64,000 nt of DNA from Sepiola atlantica (taxonomy: Eukaryota; Mollusca; Cephalopoda; Sepiida; Sepiolidae), in contig OY744525.1 of NCBI GenBank assembly GCA_963556195.1, positions 76,379,344 through 76,443,343 of the forward strand. The letters run 5' to 3'. The notes below the pieces were generated by a model, which did no database searches, was not told where the DNA came from, and was given only the letters and a program-made list of their open reading frames with translations. Positions 42,695-51,466 of the stretch are shown here, one piece after another (within the stretch, counting starts at the first letter, position 1; each line of letters opens with the position of its first letter). A program made the position numbers and the translations under genes.

Positions 42695-43000
42695 CCCGCC
42701 ACACCTTATTTGTGAGAGCCCTAATGTAATTACATCTTTTGTACAAAGTATGCAAATTGCAGCTACATAGGTGAAACAAACTCACCTTTCAGACTGAGAT
42801 TCAACAACCACCAATAAACTGACAAAAATTACCCTGCTCACAGATAGCTACACATTTTTATCAATCAGATCATGCATTAGATAATATCAAATGCATATTA
42901 AAAGACACTAAATTCCCCTCCACATATCCATGCAAACAAAACAGATAATAAAACAGAACACACATAAATCAGGTCTGAACTCCGACTTGAGTATTTTTAA
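42695..43000 (+). pseudogene. GIY-YIG endonuclease relic of a Penelope-like element
   Basis: ICESPNVITSFV, then (shifted) CTKYANCSYIGETNSPFRLR with FNNHQ, then (shifted) ATHFYQSDHALDNIKCIL and KDTKFPSTYPCKQ. The C..C..YIGET....RLR..NH core is the GIY-YIG motif (here SYIG), and FxxxDHxLDNI is the second conserved block. At least two frameshifts and two TAA stops make it dead. It differs in sequence from the 21.7-22.1 kb and 13.1-14.3 kb copies, so it is a third lineage. Confidence 0.75.
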
Positions 43001-43281
43001 CACATAAATATTTAAGACATTGTTTATAGATTGGTTTTAATTATAGACGCATTCCTTATATAAACTGGAAATAAGAACATGAGTGACATATATTAGAGAA
43101 ACTGTTATAATATAATTTGAAGACTATAAATAAATACAAAAGAGAAATTCTCTTTGGAAATCAAACGTATATGTAAAGCCTCTGGACATATGAAAATAAA
43201 AGGATGTTATCGCAAACGTTAATCTATGTGCTGGTTATAGGTAAAGAAAGACAAATGCAATGAAATGGACTTGTAAATGCA

Positions 43282-43398
43282 CCTGACATGCAGTTGTTTA
43301 TAAAAGTTGTGCATTCTTATTGAGAAAAATATTTTTTTAGAGGATTATCTGAAATATTAAAATTATAATAACTCCTATAATTTACATGTTTTTTATGT
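43282..43398 (+). repeat. Repeat J, copy 1
   Basis: GCAGTTGTTTATAAAAGTTG, GAAATATTAAAATTATAATA and TATAATTTACATGTTTTTT recur in inverse orientation at 46108-46215. Confidence 0.7.
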
Positions 43399-43452
43399 TT
43401 TCAATAAGATTATATTTGTTATTATTCAAATACGAAAATATTCTTTTCTTAC

Positions 43453-43456
<4 letters not shown>

Positions 43457-43498
<42 letters not shown>
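43457..43498. repeat. (TA)n microsatellite
   Basis: About 21 TA units. Confidence 0.97.
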
Positions 43499-43499
<1 letters not shown>

Positions 43500-43580
43500 C
43501 TAAAGAAGATTTGGTATTTGTTTGTCTATACCCAAAACTACACTATTACTTCTATTAATGCACTTTTAATTCAGGGAGGA

Positions 43581-43853
43581 GGGTAGTGTAATATCTGTTC
43601 TGTTCTCATGAGACTATCTTCTCAGGCATTTCCTCCTCCTTTGGGAGGTGGGTAGTGTAGTATATGTTGGTTCGTCATGATACCATCCTCCTATGAATTA
43701 CTTCCTCCTTTTTATAGGGTAGTGTAGTATCTGTTCAGTGCTTATGGTACCATCCTTTCAGACATTTCCTCCTCCTTTTTTAGGGGGGGGTGTAGTGGTA
43801 GTATCTGCTCTGTTGTAATGAGACCATTCTCTCAGGCATAACCTCCTCCTTTG
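43581..43853 (+). repeat. Minisatellite, four ~69 bp units with a U2-like 16-mer
   Basis: Units start at 43581, 43650, 43717 and about 43788. Each begins GGGTAGTGTAGTATCTGTTC (variants) and ends TTTCCTCCTCCTTT. AGTGTAGTATCTGTTC is identical to U2 snRNA and to the U2-headed SINE. The remaining ~50 bases (CATGAGACCATCCTCTCAGG type) are unrelated to the SINE body. Confidence 0.85.
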
Positions 43854-43933
43854 TCACAATCGTCTTTTCATTAGCAAACTCAACATTTACATTATATATA
43901 CTCGCAAAAATTGCTAATATATATATATATATA

Positions 43934-44127
43934 TAGTATAAATTTTTATTTATACAAACATTATTGGTTACACATGTACATACATGTTTCACTTATACTC
44001 TTCACACCCAAAAAAAACGAGGAAGTTTTTTTTGGTCTGAAGAGGTTGACTCTCTTTGAAGAGTACAACCGAAACATGTATACACATATGTAACAAATAA
44101 TGTTTGTATCAATAAAAAATTATACTA
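43934..44127. repeat. Long hairpin (57 bp arms) enclosing a hammerhead-like core
   Basis: Arms 43934-43990 and 44071-44127 have equal length and about eight mismatches. The loop ends with CTGAAGA (44037-44043, consensus CTGANGA), a stem GGTTG-ACTCT / AGAGT-CAACC (44044-44053 / 44060-44070, one bulged A), then GAAA (44071-44074). Before the core lies a perfect 11 bp hairpin CCAAAAAAAAC/GTTTTTTTTGG (44008-44018 / 44025-44035) in the place of stem I. Stem III would be the long arms. The extra 17 bases between the left arm and this hairpin depart from canonical hammerheads. Confidence 0.75.
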
Positions 44128-44214
44128 GAGAACAGCTCTACTTGTTATTAAGCATTTTTTATAAACACTGGGGTTTCAACAAATTAACATTTACAGAAAC
44201 TAATATAATACATG

Positions 44215-44218
<4 letters not shown>

Positions 44219-44279
<61 letters not shown>
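44219..44279. repeat. (TA)n microsatellite, left of the Tc1 insertion
   Basis: About 30 TA units. The tract resumes at 45826-45848, on the other side of the Tc1 element, showing that the element inserted within a TA array. Confidence 0.97.
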
Positions 44280-44282
<3 letters not shown>

Positions 44283-44480
44283 TACCGTCCAAAATTAAGG
44301 AACAAAAATTAAATCTGCTGAATCTAAACAAAATTATATATTAATTTTTGTGAAAATTTCACTGAATATACAGATTATGTAGTTGGACTTTTACCGAGAT
44401 TTTCAGATCAATTAAAATAATATTTTTTAAGTTATCCACCATTTTACAGATTTCAAGTGTCCAAAATTAAGGAACAAAAT
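44280..44480. repeat. Left IR/DR terminus of the Tc1 element
   Basis: Outer direct repeat at 44289-44307 and inner at 44461-44479. TTATCCACCATTTTACA (44434-44450) lies between them and is mirrored in the right terminus. Confidence 0.9.
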
Positions 44481-44520
44481 ATAATTTTTAACTAAATCAC
44501 ATTAGAAAGGCAAAAGAGAT

Positions 44521-45512
44521 TTAATATTTGGTATTTCCACCTTTGTTTTCAATAACTGCTGCGCATCTACGACTGCAGGATTTCACTAAATCTTGACATT
44601 GGGCCACAGTTATCTTGGCCCATTCATCTTTCAGTTTCAGCCACAAGTCTTCGATGTTTTCCAGATTCTTTGCCATAACATTCTGTCTTAGAATCTTCCA
44701 TAAGTTTTCTACAGGGTTCATGTCAGGACTCTGAGCAGGCCAGACCATTACCTCTACTTCTTGATCAGCCAGATAATTCATGACTAGCTTTGCCTTATGG
44801 CAGGGAGCATTTACCTGCATAAAAACAGGTTTTTCAATATCAGAATTGTGCAACACTGGCAAAACATACTGTTCTAAAACATTCTTGTATACAGTGGCAT
44901 TTATTCTAGTATTTAAGCGTACAAGTGGTTGTGTACCCTGCCATGATATCATGCCGAAAACCATCATACTACCTCCACCAAATTTAACAGTTTTTTTGAT
45001 GCAGCTAGCATCCAAAATTTCGCCTTTTCTTCTTCTTACAAATTGTTTTCCATCACTGCCAAATACATTAAATTTCGATTCGTCACTGAAATAAACTTTT
45101 TTTCCAATTTTCTTTTGACCATATAACATGCTTTTTTTCGAACGCCAATCTAGCTGCTTTTTTTTTTTTTTACTTATTAGCGTCTTTTTTCGAGGAGATC
45201 TAGCAAAAAGACCTATTTCGTGCAACCTTCTGGACACAGTTTGTCGTGAAACATTCGTGACACCTTCCATTTGTTTAGAAATGTTGCCAGCTGTAAGGAA
45301 ACGGTCTTTTAACACTAGGCGTTGTATAACTCTGTCCTCTTTTGCCGTTGCCTTTTTGGTCTTCCAGTTCCTTTATAGAGTTTGAGAACTCGGCTTACAG
45401 CACTTTTTGAACGTTTCACACGTTTTCCAATTTCTCCTATCGTCAACTTTTCCTTTCTTAATTTGACGATTTTTGCTTTGTCGCTTAAATCAGTTTTATT
45501 TCTTTTTGACAT
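44521..45512 (-). pseudogene. Tc1 transposase with one frameshift and a lost catalytic Asp
   Basis: The minus-strand start at 45512 (MSKRNKTDLSDKAKIVKLRK) opens a paired-type helix-turn-helix (LTIGEIGKRVKRSKSAVSRV) and the linker GTGRPK. A one-base shift at the T-run 45353-45357 moves the frame, which then runs uninterrupted to the TAA at 44521-44523. The second HTH is GNISKQMEGVTNVSRQTVSR. The first catalytic Asp is in VYFSDESKFN. The second block reads FMQVNAPCHK: the Asp usual in QDNAPCH is Val (codon 44812-44814). The third is SPDMNPVENLW with Glu 34 residues on, so the layout is DD34E with D2 missing. Total length (~330 codons) is normal for Tc1. It should be catalytically inactive. Confidence 0.92.
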
Positions 45513-45624
45513 GATTGATATTGCGTGACTTGCAGCAGTGATGATAATTAAAGTTTAGAATATTTATTTTAATCCTTTTATACAAAAAAAAACCCTACTG
45601 TTTTAAACTTTAAACAATTATTTT

Positions 45625-45825
45625 TCCTTAATGTTCCTTAATTTTGGACACTTGAAATATGTAAAATGGTGGATAACTTTAATATTATTTTAATTCATCT
45701 GAAAATCTCTGTAAAAGTCCAACTACATCATTTAAATATGTAGTGAAATTTTCACAAATAATAAAATATAATTTATTTGAGATTAGGAAGATTTTATTTT
45801 TGTTCCTTAATTTTGAACGGTACTG
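45625..45825. repeat. Right IR/DR terminus of the Tc1 element
   Basis: Inverse of 44280-44480, with the inner repeat GTTCCTTAATTTTGG at 45633-45647 and the outer at 45797-45815. Confidence 0.9.
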
Positions 45826-45863
<38 letters not shown>

Positions 45864-46055
45864 GGGAGAATATACGTCCCAGAATGGATAAAATTAATTC
45901 CCTGAACAGAACAGTTTTCTACTACTTTTATGTCTCCTTTCGAAGATTAAAATCAAGATATAATGGTACTAAACCTTATGCCTAGAATCTTTATTCCAAT
46001 TTTGCTCAAAATCCAGTAGAAAATATCTAAAATTTAAGGCTTAAACTTAAGGAGT
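45864..46055 (+). repeat. Dispersed repeat family C, copy 3 (3'-truncated)
   Basis: GTCCCAGAATGGATAAAATT, CTCCTTTCGAAGATTAAAAT and TAATGGTACTAAACCTTATG match family C. It stops near 46055 and is preceded by TA and GA tracts (45826-45863). Confidence 0.8.
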
Positions 46056-46107
46056 CCTAAGAAGACATGGGTAAAATGAATATTTTCGTATAAAAAAAAC
46101 TGTCTTA

Positions 46108-46215
46108 TGGAAAAAACATGTAAATTATAGCAGTTACTATAATTTTAATATTTCGGACAAATATTTTCTCAATAAAAACAAATACACAACTTTTATAAAC
46201 AACTGCACGTGCATA
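46108..46215 (-). repeat. Repeat J, copy 2 (inverted)
   Basis: Inverse of 43282-43398 and followed by a TA tract. The two copies enclose about 2.7 kb including the Tc1 element. Confidence 0.7.
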
Positions 46216-46234
46216 TATATATATATTAGCAAAA

Positions 46235-46855
46235 ATTGCTATTATCCCAAGACTAGTAAAATGAATTCCCCGAACGTTTTGTACCACTTTCATGACCTCT
46301 TACAAAGATTAAAATCAAGATATAATGATACTGAACCTTATGTCTAGAATCCTTATTCCAATTTCGATCAAAATCCATTACATGATTTTGATTCTAGAAA
46401 ATGTGTAAAATTTAATGGGTTAAGGTGTTTTAAGGGGTTTTAAGAATAAATCGAAATTCAGGGAATTTTGCTTAATTGATGTCTAATGACTATGGATCAA
46501 ATTCAAAGAAAATCTTAAATATTTATATTTTCAAATGGGAGATTGTGCTCCTTAAAATCCCTTTAAAATACTCCCAAGAAACTGAAATTTTAGGAATGTG
46601 TAGTGATGTCTAATAATTATTGTTAGAATTTCACAAAAATCGGAGGTATCTGAATCTTCACGAAGGGCTTCCACCTTCTTTTTACTTCCTTTGCATAAAA
46701 CTAAATTAAACTAAATATAGTCACATCACGACCCCTTACAGCTAGCAACTGGGTTCTAAAATTCATAATGATCGGTTAATTAGTTTAGGAGTGAATTCTA
46801 TACAGACAAAAGTATAAACATATACACATACCTAATTTTATATAAAGAGACATTA
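46235..46855 (+). repeat. Dispersed repeat family C, copy 4
   Basis: Near full-length: CTTATGTCTAGAATCCTTAT, CATTACATGATTTTGATTCT, TAATGACTATGGATCAAATT, CCAAGAAACTGAAATTT and GATCGGTTAATTAGTTTAGG, ending ACACATACCTAATTTTATAT. Confidence 0.85.
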
Positions 46856-46904
46856 TAAGAACTTCACATGTGTATGTGTAGTATTAACATGACTTCACTA
46901 ATTA

Positions 46905-47375
46905 CACATGGGATTATTTTTATTTACTATTTATCGAATATGTATTGAAATAAATGTTTTAGCATAAAATGAAACAAATTTTTTTAAATCCCATTAAACA
47001 ATTAAATCCATCAGAATAAATTTTGGTTTCTTAAGAAAACCTATCTTTTCTCAATTTTAGTATCTATCTCAAACTGTTCATAACTATGCATGTCTGTATG
47101 TATCAAGGTGTGTATACATGTATCTATTTCTAGTTTTATAACAATTTGGTTGAGTTAATAATTTAATGACCATTGGTGGGATTTAAAGACATCCGATTAA
47201 TTTCATTGCAAAATCGATTTTTCTTAATAACATATTTCCCTTCATTGTATTATCGTTATAAAAATGTAAATATTTTCTTGAAAAAAATGACGAGAAAAGA
47301 TGAAAATGATGGAGAGTTTAATGAGAAAAACAAAAATCAAAGTAAAAAGACTCCCGGGCAACGCTGGGAAAATAC
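46905..47375 (+). repeat. Dispersed repeat family H, copy 2
   Basis: Starts TTTTTATTTACTATTTATCG (compare 40715-40735), includes CTGTTCATAACTATGCATGT (compare 62485-62505), TATAACAATTTGGTTGAGTT (compare 30676), and ends AAGTAAAAAGACTCCCGGGC followed by AACGCTGGG. The CCCGGGCAACGC end is also seen at 36474. Confidence 0.6.
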
Positions 47376-47559
47376 GATGAAACAAGCAAGATGATTATTT
47401 AATTCCATTCCAATGAGCATTAGATCGAGCCCTCTGCACATCACCATGTTTATTGTGCGCGTGTGTACGTGCCCACAATTCAGTGAAATAGCATTGTGCA
47501 AAAGAATAAGTTCATCTGCATCTTTTGTCGCATTTTTCACATTTTGCTGATGGTATCTT
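47376..47559. other. Unassigned sequence
   Basis: Nothing recognised. The long minus-strand frame 47337-47888 is an artefact of the neighbouring minisatellite. Confidence 0.5.
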
Positions 47560-47814
47560 AGGATTAATGCGCACACACACACACATTCACACAAACATAT
47601 ATATGTAAATACACACACACATACACAGTCACACAAACATATATATGTAAATACACACGCACACACACAAACATATATATGTAAATACACGCGCACACAC
47701 ACACATATATATGTAAATACACGCACGCACACAAACATACATATGTAAATACACGCACGCACACAAAAACATATATGTAAATACACGCACGCACACAAAA
47801 ACATATATGTAAAT

Positions 47815-47845
<31 letters not shown>

Positions 47846-47846
47846 C
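47560..47846. repeat. Minisatellite of ~32-42 bp CA/ATATGT units, then (TA)n
   Basis: About seven units each contain ACATATATATGTAAATACAC (or a shortened form) joined by CACGCACGCACACAAA-type spacers. A TA tract follows at 47820-47845. All minus-strand frames stay open because the unit encodes Cys/Val/Tyr/Ile words. These are not proteins. Confidence 0.9.
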
Positions 47847-48359
47847 TAGTAGAATACCTGCCCCAAATATGAGCAATAAATATAACATTAGTTTTAAATT
47901 TTAATGTTTTTTTCTTTCTTTGGGGGGTATGGTATAGTTTCGGTGGCACCCCCTAAATGGTAAAGTTTACAAAAAAATAAAAATTATGTGTCCCCATTAC
48001 TCACCCTGTTGCTTAGAATACATATTTCATAATTCATAATGATAAGTTCAATAGTTTAGGATTTTACTAAACACGTACATATTATTGATGCACACGCTTG
48101 CGCACTGATCCCTTTAAAAATGTATTGCTTAATATAACTCAAAATTTGATGTAGAGCAATTCTTTCCTCTATTAAATTTTTCGTATATAACTTATTTTAA
48201 AAGTTATTTTTGGGGGGGAGGAGGGTGCGGGTTTGAGTTGGCGCACACTCTAAATGGTAAAGTTTACAAAAAGTATAATGTGTCCATGTTCTTCAGTTTG
48301 TCGAGAATATATATTCCAAAATTTATAATGATCAGTTCATGAGTTTATTCTATACGACG

Positions 48360-48362
<3 letters not shown>
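47846..48362 (+). repeat. Dispersed repeat family D, two adjacent copies
   Basis: Copy 1 (47846-48110) and copy 2 (about 48225-48362) share CTAAATGGTAAAGTTTACAA, ATGTGTCC, AATACATATTTCA/AATATATATTCCA, TTCATAATGATAAGTTCA/TTTATAATGATCAGTTCA and a final ACG run. The start CTAGTAGAATACCTGCCCC resembles the start of family C, so C and D may be related. Confidence 0.65.

Positions 48363-48363
<1 letters not shown>

Positions 48364-48404
<41 letters not shown>
48364..48404. repeat. (TA)n microsatellite
   Basis: About 20 TA units at the end of family D copy 2. Confidence 0.97.
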
Positions 48405-48407
<3 letters not shown>

Positions 48408-49693
48408 GAATAAATGCGAAAGTTTTTCATTTATCACTCCTATCTAATAATCAAAACGGGTTAATGTTATTTCAATCAAGAATACAACATAAAGACTTGA
48501 TATTCTATATATATAGTGCAGATAAACGATTAAAAGAGAACCTTTTGACTGCCTAATTAGCATAACTATTTTTTAAACCGTTCATAATTAATCAACATTT
48601 GGTATTATTAATTTGGAATTGCATTTGCTTATGTTTGTTATCTATATGCAATAATAACAGTAATTACTTAAAGTTATTTAATAAATAAATCGGAAAAATA
48701 ACTAAAATACCATAAGTTTTAATATCAAAGCACTCGATCACCTCCTTACCGAAGGTCGTGGCTCGCCGCAAGCGAGAATAGAAAGGGGATGGGAGAGATA
48801 ATGTGGCTGTCTCACTCGCTTTCTCTCTGATCCCTTTCTTCACCCTCTGTTTTCAGTTTTTACATTTTCCCTGAAAGATAAATAAATAACTTTGTTTTTT
48901 ATTAGTTAAGTTAATGCCTTTGTTTACCAAGACCTTATTACTATTCTGATTGACAAATTAAAACAATAGTTAAGTAACACTGTGATCTGTTCCAATTACG
49001 AAAAAAAATATTGATTGATATTTTAGTATGATTATAGATTAACATCCTCCACGAAATTACCCCCATCCACCCCAAAAGTATTCTACCTGTTTTAGGCGAT
49101 CACGTGTGAACATCCTGAAAAACTTCATGGAAAGATGAAAAGAAAAAAAAGGTATTATTTTGGAATTTAAAGTGAGGGAACAATTTTGTATATGAATTTA
49201 ATCTAAAATCATCCCCATTGTTGGGCCCAGTTTTAGGGCAGTTAAGTAAATTCTTTTTTTCTATGGAAGTTAAATCTGCTGCGTTTTTTATTTAGTGGGG
49301 TAGCTACTTTTTAGGCGATTACATGTCGTTTTATGACATTGCCACTTGGACTTAGGGTTAGTAGTAAAAACTTTTGGTAAGTTCCCTAAAAAGATAGAAT
49401 GGACCGGAAAGTGGGAACATAGTACGTTTGATATATACAACTGATCTCCCACTAAATTCTAAAATATTTGTTTTTCTTTATCTTTGTTTTCCACGGTGTT
49501 AACACGCAATCGCCTAAAAAAAAACAGAATGTCAATAAGTTGAGCCCTTTATGAGAAATTAAATTGAAGATTCAAAGTTAGCCACGTTGCTAGGTTCTCT
49601 CCCTTTAGGAGATCGGAACCCTGTTAGAATCACATTACTTGTGTTTACATTCACAATACAAGGTATATTTCTCTTGCATTTAAAAACGTGATG
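48405..49693. other. No gene recognised
   Basis: AT-rich. CTTACCGAAGGTCGTGGCTC (48746-48765) is a short GC-richer island. No coding motif. Confidence 0.45.
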
Positions 49694-49760
49694 TCATGAC
49701 AGCCTGATGGTAAGAAGCCAGGGTTCATAATACTTGGATCTGAGGTTCGAATCGTTTGAC
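49694..49760 (+). mobile_element. tRNA-like SINE head
   Basis: GACAGCCTGATGGTAAGAAG is A-box-like and GAGGTTCGAATCG (49742-49754) is a near-ideal B box about 40 bases on. No cloverleaf acceptor stem closes, so it is a tRNA-derived SINE head. Confidence 0.5.
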
Positions 49761-49851
49761 CCGCGGTATGGTTACAATAGTCTGTACTGACGAGTGTAGA
49801 AGAATACGAAATATATATATGTCTATAGACATTAATAATATTTATTTATGA

Positions 49852-49855
<4 letters not shown>

Positions 49856-49890
<35 letters not shown>
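49856..49890. repeat. (TA)n microsatellite
   Basis: About 17 TA units touching the tail of a family C copy. Confidence 0.97.
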
Positions 49891-49896
<6 letters not shown>

Positions 49897-49899
<3 letters not shown>

Positions 49900-50420
49900 A
49901 TAAAGTTAGGTATGTGTATATGTTTACACTTTTTTATATAAACTAATTAACCGAGCATTATAAATTTTGAAACACAGCTGTTAGATGTAAGGTCATAATG
50001 TGGGCTATATTTAGTTTAATTTAGGGGATAAAAAGGGAGTGGAAGCACTTTGTGAAAATTCAGATAGCTCCGATTTGTGTGGAATTTTCAATATTTCTCA
50101 AATTTCAGTTTCTTTGGAGTATTTTAAATGGATTTTAGGCGTAATAATGTTTACAACCTCCTATTTAAACATTCAGATATTCCAGATTTACATTGAATTT
50201 GATACATAGTCATTCGACACCAATTAATCAAGATGCCCTGAATTCCAAAGTCTTCTTAAGACCCCTTAAGCTTAAACCTTAAATTTAAAACACTTTCTAG
50301 AATCAAAATCATGTAATAGATTTTGATAAAAATTGGAATGAGGATTCTATACTTAATATTTAGTATCATTATATCTTGATGTTAAACTTTGTAAGGGGAC
50401 ATCATAAAATTGGTGCAACA
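49897..50420 (-). repeat. Dispersed repeat family C, copy 5
   Basis: Minus-strand copy: GTTAGGTATGTGTATATGTT at the tail, ACACAGCTGTTAGATGTAAG, GTTTCTTTGGAGTATTTTAA, TTGATACATAGTCATTCGAC and TCATTATATCTTGATG. The CCCGTCC hairpin end is missing. Confidence 0.85.
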
Positions 50421-50432
50421 TTTACATTTTAA

Positions 50433-50828
50433 TTGTTCTATTTAGCTGCAATTTGCAACTATGTTTCTATCCATCACTCTCACCCTCTTTCACTCTATGT
50501 TGTTGCCCCCATCCGCTATACTGTATCTATCATTCTCTGGGAACTGTCCTTGTGGAAGGTGATAACATCTTGGTCTGAGCGAGAGGTGCTACATCCGGTA
50601 GCATCTCAGTGCAAGCGGGAGTTGCTGCATCCGGCAAAATTTCAGTCTGTGCAAAAGGTGCTACGCGGTGAAACACCTCAATTTGAGCAGAAGGTGCTAC
50701 ACTTGGTAGCCCTCCAAGTTCCTTGTTGTGGCAATCGAGAAAGACATCTGACTCAAAGTCAGCAACAACCGGTGCTCTGTCTAAATTCGTTCCTTGTATT
50801 AAAGACGTCCGGGTTTGATTTAAAATAA
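50433..50828 (+). CDS. Unrecognised 131-codon frame with internal 12-residue repeats
   Basis: Codons 1-47 have no motif. Codons 48-95 are four 12-residue repeats (SEREVLHPVASQ, CKRELLHPAKFQ, SVQKVLRGETPQ, FEQKVLHLVALQ). The C-terminus QSQQQPVLCLNSFLVLKTSG ends at the TAA. That C-terminus is also encoded, inverted, at 51377-51470, where the two copies form a long inverted repeat. It is probably the 3' end of an unknown repetitive element's gene. I cannot assign a function and doubt it is expressed. Confidence 0.35.
   Translation: MFYLAAICNYVSIHHSHPLSLYVVAPIRYTVSIILWELSLWKVITSWSEREVLHPVASQCKRELLHPAKFQSVQKVLRGETPQFEQKVLHLVALQVPCCGNRERHLTQSQQQPVLCLNSFLVLKTSGFDLK
50574..50717 (+). repeat. 36 bp tandem repeat, four in-frame units
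   Basis: Units 50574-50609, 50610-50645, 50646-50681 and 50682-50717 share a GAGGTGCTACATCCGG-like core. All differences keep the reading frame. Confidence 0.85.
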
Positions 50829-51466
50829 GTTATCAAATTGGTGTTAAAGAAAATCATGGAAAGTTTTGTAGTAATTTTTATTCTAAAATAATTTATTTTC
50901 TAAAAATAAGTATTCACATAGGTAGTTTGATGTTTTTTTTGTAAAATATAATTCAATGTTTATGTTGCTTGACTTTTTGGATGAAAATAATAAAAATTTT
51001 ATTTTCTTTCGAAAATATAACAAAATGTTTTTGTTTTTTGATTTTAAATATATTATTTTAGAAAAATAATTAATCATATACGATTTTATTGTTTTTGGGA
51101 AAATATAAGAAAGTTTTTTTCTAAAATAATATACTTAAAATCAAAAAACAAAAACATTTTATATTTCCCCAAAAAATAAAACCATAAAAACAAAAGCATT
51201 TCATTTCCAAAGAAAATAAAAATTTGATTATTTTCCCCCAAAAAATGAAACAACAAAAACATTACATTATATTTTCAAACTACCTATGTGAATACTTATT
51301 TTTGTAAAAGAAATTATTTTAAAATAAAAATTACTACAAAACTTTTCATGATTTTCTTTAACACAAATCTGATAATTTATTTTAAATCAAACCCGGACGT
51401 CTTTAATACAAGGAACAAATTTAGACAGAGCACCGGTTGCTGCTGACTTGGAATCGGATGTCTTTC
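50744..51466. repeat. Long inverted repeat, ~320-350 bp arms
   Basis: Left arm about 50744-51066, right arm about 51115-51466, with a ~48 bp centre. Shared landmarks: CACCGGTTGCTGCTGACTT / its inverse at 50757-50775, TTAAAGACGTCCGGGTTTGA, GTATTCACATAGGTAGTTTG and TTTTTGTTTTTTGATTTTAA. Divergence is perhaps 10-15%, with small indels. The outer ends carry the same C-terminal coding segment. Confidence 0.85.

Larger units (their letters stand above)
44280..45825 (-). mobile_element. Tc1-like transposon, structurally complete, 1546 bp
   Basis: The element is bounded by CAGTACCGTCC at 44280 and its inverse ACGGTACTG (with one difference) at 45825, with TA on both sides as Tc1/mariner elements require. 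Each end is a ~200 bp inverted repeat with two copies of CCAAAATTAAGGAACAAA: left at 44289 and 44461, right at 45797-45815 and 45633-45646. This is the IR/DR layout of Sleeping Beauty-type Tc1 elements. One transposase gene lies between them on the minus strand. Confidence 0.92.

Noticed and set aside
44780..45385. Plus-strand frames of 85 and 104 codons
   Set aside because: Antisense shadows of the Tc1 transposase.
47560..47820. CRISPR array
   Set aside because: Regular spacing comes from a CA-type minisatellite. The spacers are themselves low-complexity and the genome is eukaryotic.
47337..47949. Three long overlapping minus-strand open frames (up to 183 codons)
   Set aside because: They translate a CA/ATATGT minisatellite and stay open because of its composition. 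All three frames are open at once and encode Cys/Val/Tyr/Ile repeats.
49694..49760. tRNA gene
   Set aside because: Good B box, but the acceptor and anticodon stems do not pair. A SINE head is the better explanation.
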